Below are positions 5,867-8,312 of a DNA stretch of 8,312 bases, in pieces; within the stretch, counting starts at the first letter, position 1, and the number at the start of each line of letters is the position of its first letter. A program made the translations under genes and the position numbers. Origin of the DNA: Anaerolineaceae bacterium. Its GTDB lineage: Bacteria > Chloroflexota > Anaerolineae > Anaerolineales > Anaerolineaceae. The stretch spans positions 1 to 8,312 of the forward strand of contig JAQVUC010000039.1 of NCBI GenBank assembly GCA_028699715.1, read 5' to 3'. The notes beneath the pieces are model-generated. The model ran no database searches. It was not told the DNA's origin and worked only from the letters and a program-made list of their open reading frames with translations.

Positions 5867-5932
5867 AAGATCTTTCGTGTTTTCGCGGCTTGCTTTCCTT
5901 TGGCCTCTTTGCTTATGGTTTGAACCTGGGCT

Positions 5933-5942
5933 TGATTATAAC
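5933..5942 (+). promoter_or_regulatory. Candidate divergent -10 region between the upp operon and the NYN gene
   Basis: The 120-base gap 5867-5986 separates two divergent genes. TGATTATAAC (5933-5942) contains a TTATAA/TATAAC -10-like box for the + strand, with a TG element just upstream. The same bases read TATAAT on the minus strand (5935-5940). A TTGACA (minus strand) lies only 9 bases upstream of that TATAAT, which is too close to form a standard promoter. Some promoter must be here for both units, but the exact boxes are uncertain. Confidence 0.35.
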
Positions 5943-5986
5943 TTCTCTCTGTCAAAGCCAGGAAAAGAGTCAAAATTGGAATAAGC

Positions 5987-6499
5987 ATGCAGTACAATTA
6001 CAAAATGCAATATGTGATTGATGGACACAACCTGATCCCACAGGTCAGAGGGTTGACCCTGAGCGACATCGATGACGAAGAGTCTTTGATTGATGTGCTG
6101 GTACCTTTCTTGCGGGCCAGGAAATCGCGCGCGATGGTCTTTTTTGACCGGGCGGGAGTTGGTCAGGCGGGCCAACGCAATTATGGATTGGTCAAAGCCT
6201 TTTTTGTGGCCGCACCGGCGACCGCGGACGATGCCATTGCGGATTACTTTCGTCAATTGGGTGGCTCAGCCCGGAACCTGACCCTGGTCAGTTCTGACCG
6301 CATGGTCCAGGCAGCTGCCAGAGCTGCTCACGCCAGCGTTCTTTCCAGCCAGGAGTTTTCAAGCCAACTTAAAAGCTACTACGCTCAATCTCCGGCTGAA
6401 AGCCCACAGGAGCGGGAACTGAGCCCGGAAGAGATCAAGCAGTGGGAAGAGCTTTTCAATCAATACGGATCTATGCCGCCTGACGGCATGAGTCCCTGA
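5987..6499 (+). CDS. NYN-domain endoribonuclease, YacP/Rae1-like
   Basis: This 170-residue protein is close to the length of YacP/Rae1, a ribosome-associated mRNA endonuclease of Firmicutes with a PIN-like NYN fold. The acidic metal site is visible in order: YVIDGHNLI (9-17, Asp12 and Asn15), FFDRAG (52-57, Asp54), TADDAIADYFRQL (79-91, Asp81/Asp82) and LVSSDRMVQAAARAAHA (100-116, Ser103/Asp104). The catalytic set appears complete. The C terminus (about 135-170) is a Ser/Pro/Glu-rich tail with a short helix (SPEEIKQWEELFNQY, 146-160), unlike the core. The upstream ATG at 5987 is preferred because TTGGAATAAG precedes it, whereas the in-frame ATG at 6005 has no ribosome-binding site. That second start would still keep the whole domain. 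The gene stands alone, divergent from the upp unit. The substrate is inferred from the family only. Confidence 0.87.
   Translation: MQYNYKMQYVIDGHNLIPQVRGLTLSDIDDEESLIDVLVPFLRARKSRAMVFFDRAGVGQAGQRNYGLVKAFFVAAPATADDAIADYFRQLGGSARNLTLVSSDRMVQAAARAAHASVLSSQEFSSQLKSYYAQSPAESPQERELSPEEIKQWEELFNQYGSMPPDGMSP
6473..6489 (+). terminator. Small hairpin at the 3' end of the NYN gene, possible weak terminator
   Basis: ATGCCG (6473-6478), loop CCTGA, and CGGCAT (6484-6489) make a perfect 6-base-pair, GC-containing stem inside the last codons. A TTTTT run (6500-6504) follows 10 bases after the stem, too far for a canonical intrinsic terminator. It may instead protect the 3' end. Confidence is low. Confidence 0.25.
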
Positions 6500-6566
6500 T
6501 TTTTCCAATTCCAAGCAATTTTTATACAATATTTATAGAATTGAGCAAATTTTAAGTCCAGTTCCA

Positions 6567-6595
6567 TTGTCAATGTCCGGGGCAGCGACTATAAT
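6567..6595 (+). promoter_or_regulatory. Near-consensus sigma-70-type promoter for the CapA-like lipoprotein
   Basis: TTGTCA (6567-6572) and TATAAT (6590-6595) are separated by exactly 17 bases, the best promoter in the window. The start would be near 6602, giving a leader of about 83 bases before the ATG at 6685. The 185-base gap 6500-6684 otherwise holds an AT-rich stretch (about 6518-6552) and an inverted repeat overlapping the start site. No small reading frame is convincing in it. Confidence 0.75.
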
Positions 6596-6598
6596 TTA

Positions 6599-6614
6599 AC
6601 CTTGTACAAAAGGT
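6599..6614 (+). repeat. Inverted repeat over the predicted transcription start
   Basis: ACCTT (6599-6603), spacer GTACAA, and AAGGT (6610-6614) begin 4 bases after TATAAT and so cover the expected +1. This position suits an operator or an element influencing promoter escape more than a full mRNA hairpin. It closely resembles ACCCTTgccaaAAGGGT at 2791-2807, also just downstream of a TATAAT. Confidence 0.45.
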
Positions 6615-6684
6615 AATGCAAGCAGAGTCAGGAGAAGACGACGCTCAAACCACTTGCGCTGCTGCCTGACCGGAAAAAACATTG

Positions 6685-8312
6685 ATGACTTCTAAAACAA
6701 AAGTTCCTGCCAATTATTTGTTACCTGTGGTGCTCTTATCACTTGTACTTCTGCTTGCGCTAAGCGCTTGTCAAAGCACACAGGTTCCCGAAGCGACACC
6801 CACTGAAACTGCCATTCCAACTAAGCCGGCTCCAACATCGACCCCAACCAGCTTGCCCAGCCCAACGCCCACGCTTGCTCCATTGAAAGTTAGTGTCGAT
6901 GCGGTATTGCCTGCCGAACTGCAAGCCGCGGTCAAACTCCCATCCGGAACAGCGGCTGCTGAGAACAAAAAAGAAGCTGATATTGCCATCGAAACTGTCA
7001 GCAATATCCTTGAGTACGCCTACCAGGACAACTGGGTATATGTGCTTGTGGCTCCCTTCTTCACGGTTGAAGATGACGTTAGCTTAAGCGAATTGCGTAC
7101 CATGCTGACTGATCCTCTTGAAGAGGGTAAAAATCAGGCCCCAGTAATCAAAGTCTTTTCTTCAGATGTCAGCACAATCCAGTATTTATTGAAATTGAAA
7201 AACCCGACATCCTCGTTTCACTTGATTGACGAGCCGCAGACTGTTCCCCTTGAGGAAACAGATTCAGACTACTGGATGATCCTCCCCTTTGATAAGCTCC
7301 AGCCGGAGTGGAAGGTGCTCTCGATCGATGGCAAGAGCCCCCTGGATGACAATTTTGATCCAAGAGCATATGCCCTCACTCTGCCTTACGGCGTCAGACT
7401 GCTCAATCAAAAAGCTGACCCTGCTGCGGAGATATTGGATTCCTTGGTGCTTGAAAGCAACTACCAACCCGATCACCTCACCAGCCTGATCATGACCGGC
7501 GTCACGGCAATGGCCAGGGATACCGCCTATGAGATGGAAATGGAAGGGGTTCTCTACCCCGGCACATTCATCCGCGACACAATGCGGGCGGCGGACTTGA
7601 CTCATATCAGCAATGAAGTCTCTTTTTTTGAAGACTGCCGTTTCCCTGACCCAGATTATCTTGGTTTCCTGTTTTGCAGTAATCCTGAATACATTGACCT
7701 ATTGGTCGATTTGGGGGCGGATATCATCGAGCTGACGGGCAACCACAACAATGACGTACGCGCGCTTTACAAGGTCGATTCGGTCCCCTTTACGCTGGAT
7801 CTTTACCGGCAGAATGAGATGCAGTGGTATGCCGGCGGCACGGATCTAAGCTCCTCACAAGCAGCCTTGAAAATTGAACACAATGGAAACAAGCTGGCTT
7901 TCATCGGTTGCAATTCTTACGGACCGGAAATGGCCTGGGCAACGGAAGAAAACAGCGGCGCGGCCCCCTGCCAGGATTTTGCCTGGATGAAAGAAGCCAT
8001 TTTCAACCTGAAGCAGGAAGGCTATCTGCCAATTGTGACCCTCCAGTTTCAGGAGGATTATCTCCCAAACGCCACAAAAGTGGCTATCCAGGATTTCAGA
8101 CCGCTGGCTGAAGCCGGAGCTGTGATTGTCAACGGCAGCCAATCCCATGTTGCTAAAGCCATGGAGTTTTATGCCGGCGCTTTCGTGCACTACGGCTTGG
8201 GCAACCTTTTCTTCGATCAACCCGGTTTTTACATCACCTACGATAGTATTATGCAGAAACATTTTTTCTACCAGGGACAGCACATCAACACCCAGCTGCT
8301 TACCCTCACGCT
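6685..8312 (+). CDS. CapA-family lipoprotein with extra N-terminal domain (3' truncated by window)
   Basis: I read 542 codons without a stop up to the window edge. Residues 1-29 are a lipoprotein signal (lipobox LSAC, Cys29), and 30-66 a Thr/Pro-rich linker, so the protein is exported and anchored. Residues about 67-265 form an extra domain. Phrases such as WVYVLVAPFFTVEDDVSLSE (117-136) and LPYGVRLL (233-240) suggest a periplasmic-binding-protein-like fold, an inference only. Residues about 266-542 match the CapA (poly-gamma-glutamate capsule, metallophosphatase-like) domain: MTGVTAMAR (270-278), DLTHISNEVSF (304-314), ELTGNHNND (349-357), NGSQSHV (483-489), HYGLGNLFFDQ (502-512). The Asp of the first CapA motif (GD) is Val273, and GSHPH is GSQSH, so the metal site differs from the classical one. 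The ATG is preceded by GGAAAAAAC at a long distance. An in-frame TTG directly before it (6682) would be better spaced. Confidence 0.85.
   Translation, partial: MTSKTKVPANYLLPVVLLSLVLLLALSACQSTQVPEATPTETAIPTKPAPTSTPTSLPSPTPTLAPLKVSVDAVLPAELQAAVKLPSGTAAAENKKEADIAIETVSNILEYAYQDNWVYVLVAPFFTVEDDVSLSELRTMLTDPLEEGKNQAPVIKVFSSDVSTIQYLLKLKNPTSSFHLIDEPQTVPLEETDSDYWMILPFDKLQPEWKVLSIDGKSPLDDNFDPRAYALTLPYGVRLLNQKADPAAEILDSLVLESNYQPDHLTSLIMTGVTAMARDTAYEMEMEGVLYPGTFIRDTMRAADLTHISNEVSFFEDCRFPDPDYLGFLFCSNPEYIDLLVDLGADIIELTGNHNNDVRALYKVDSVPFTLDLYRQNEMQWYAGGTDLSSSQAALKIEHNGNKLAFIGCNSYGPEMAWATEENSGAAPCQDFAWMKEAIFNLKQEGYLPIVTLQFQEDYLPNATKVAIQDFRPLAEAGAVIVNGSQSHVAKAMEFYAGAFVHYGLGNLFFDQPGFYITYDSIMQKHFFYQGQHINTQLLTLT

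Noticed and set aside
6627..6670. Riboswitch-like leader: GTCAGG (6627-6632) pairing with CCTGAC (6665-6670) before the CapA-like gene.
   Set aside because: It is a 6-base-pair stem with a 32-base unstructured loop and no known riboswitch motif, and is likely to occur by chance.
7264..8283. Minus-strand frames of 113 and 142 residues opposite the CapA-like gene.
   Set aside because: The + strand frame is continuous over 542 codons with family motifs. The opposite frames carry none.
1..8312. Search for CRISPR arrays, insertion sequences, tRNA/attachment sites, toxin-antitoxin pairs or phage genes.
   Set aside because: No direct repeat arrays, transposase or integrase motifs, tRNA-like cloverleaf or small toxin-antitoxin pair could be seen by reading both strands.

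Overview
The window looks like a chromosomal segment of a bacterium, probably a member of the Chloroflexota (Anaerolineae-like). This rests on inference. Two predicted lipoproteins carry long Thr/Pro/Ser linkers after an LSAC lipobox, the CapA-like and SUMF1-like lipoproteins resemble families I associate with that phylum, and composition is near 50% GC. I see no phage, transposon, CRISPR array, tRNA or rRNA. Gene spacing is tight and the cargo is mostly housekeeping plus poorly characterised surface proteins.

Layout. 1-132 (+) is the C-terminal end of ClpB, closed by a strong intrinsic terminator (148-190). 189-1175 (-) is a lipoprotein with a formylglycine-generating-enzyme-like domain that lacks the catalytic cysteine pair. 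1253-2711 (-) is a two-gene unit: a slipin (stomatin/band 7 membrane protein) followed, with an 11-base overlap, by a TIM-barrel protein of the OMP decarboxylase / hexulose-phosphate synthase superfamily. A compact divergent promoter region (2712-2826) separates it from a (+) operon of three abutting genes (2827-4843): a metallo-beta-lactamase-fold protein with a dismantled metal site, a small alpha/beta-barrel-like protein, and MutY adenine DNA glycosylase.

4898-5866 (-) is a two-gene unit of a four-helix membrane protein and uracil phosphoribosyltransferase (upp), ending at a weak terminator and convergent with mutY. Divergent from it, 5987-6499 (+) encodes a YacP/Rae1-type NYN-domain endoribonuclease. 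After 185 bases holding a very good sigma-70-type promoter (TTGTCA, 17 bases, TATAAT), a large lipoprotein begins at 6685 and runs off the right edge. It has a CapA-type domain preceded by an extra N-terminal domain that may be solute-binding-protein-like.

The recognised functions are protein disaggregation (ClpB), oxidative DNA damage repair (MutY), pyrimidine salvage (Upp) and mRNA decay (YacP-like). They do not form one pathway. The most noteworthy theme is that three proteins from metal-dependent families (SUMF1/FGE, metallo-beta-lactamase, CapA) have lost residues of the classical metal or catalytic site, so they may be binding or structural proteins. I do not see a clear new defence or mobile system.
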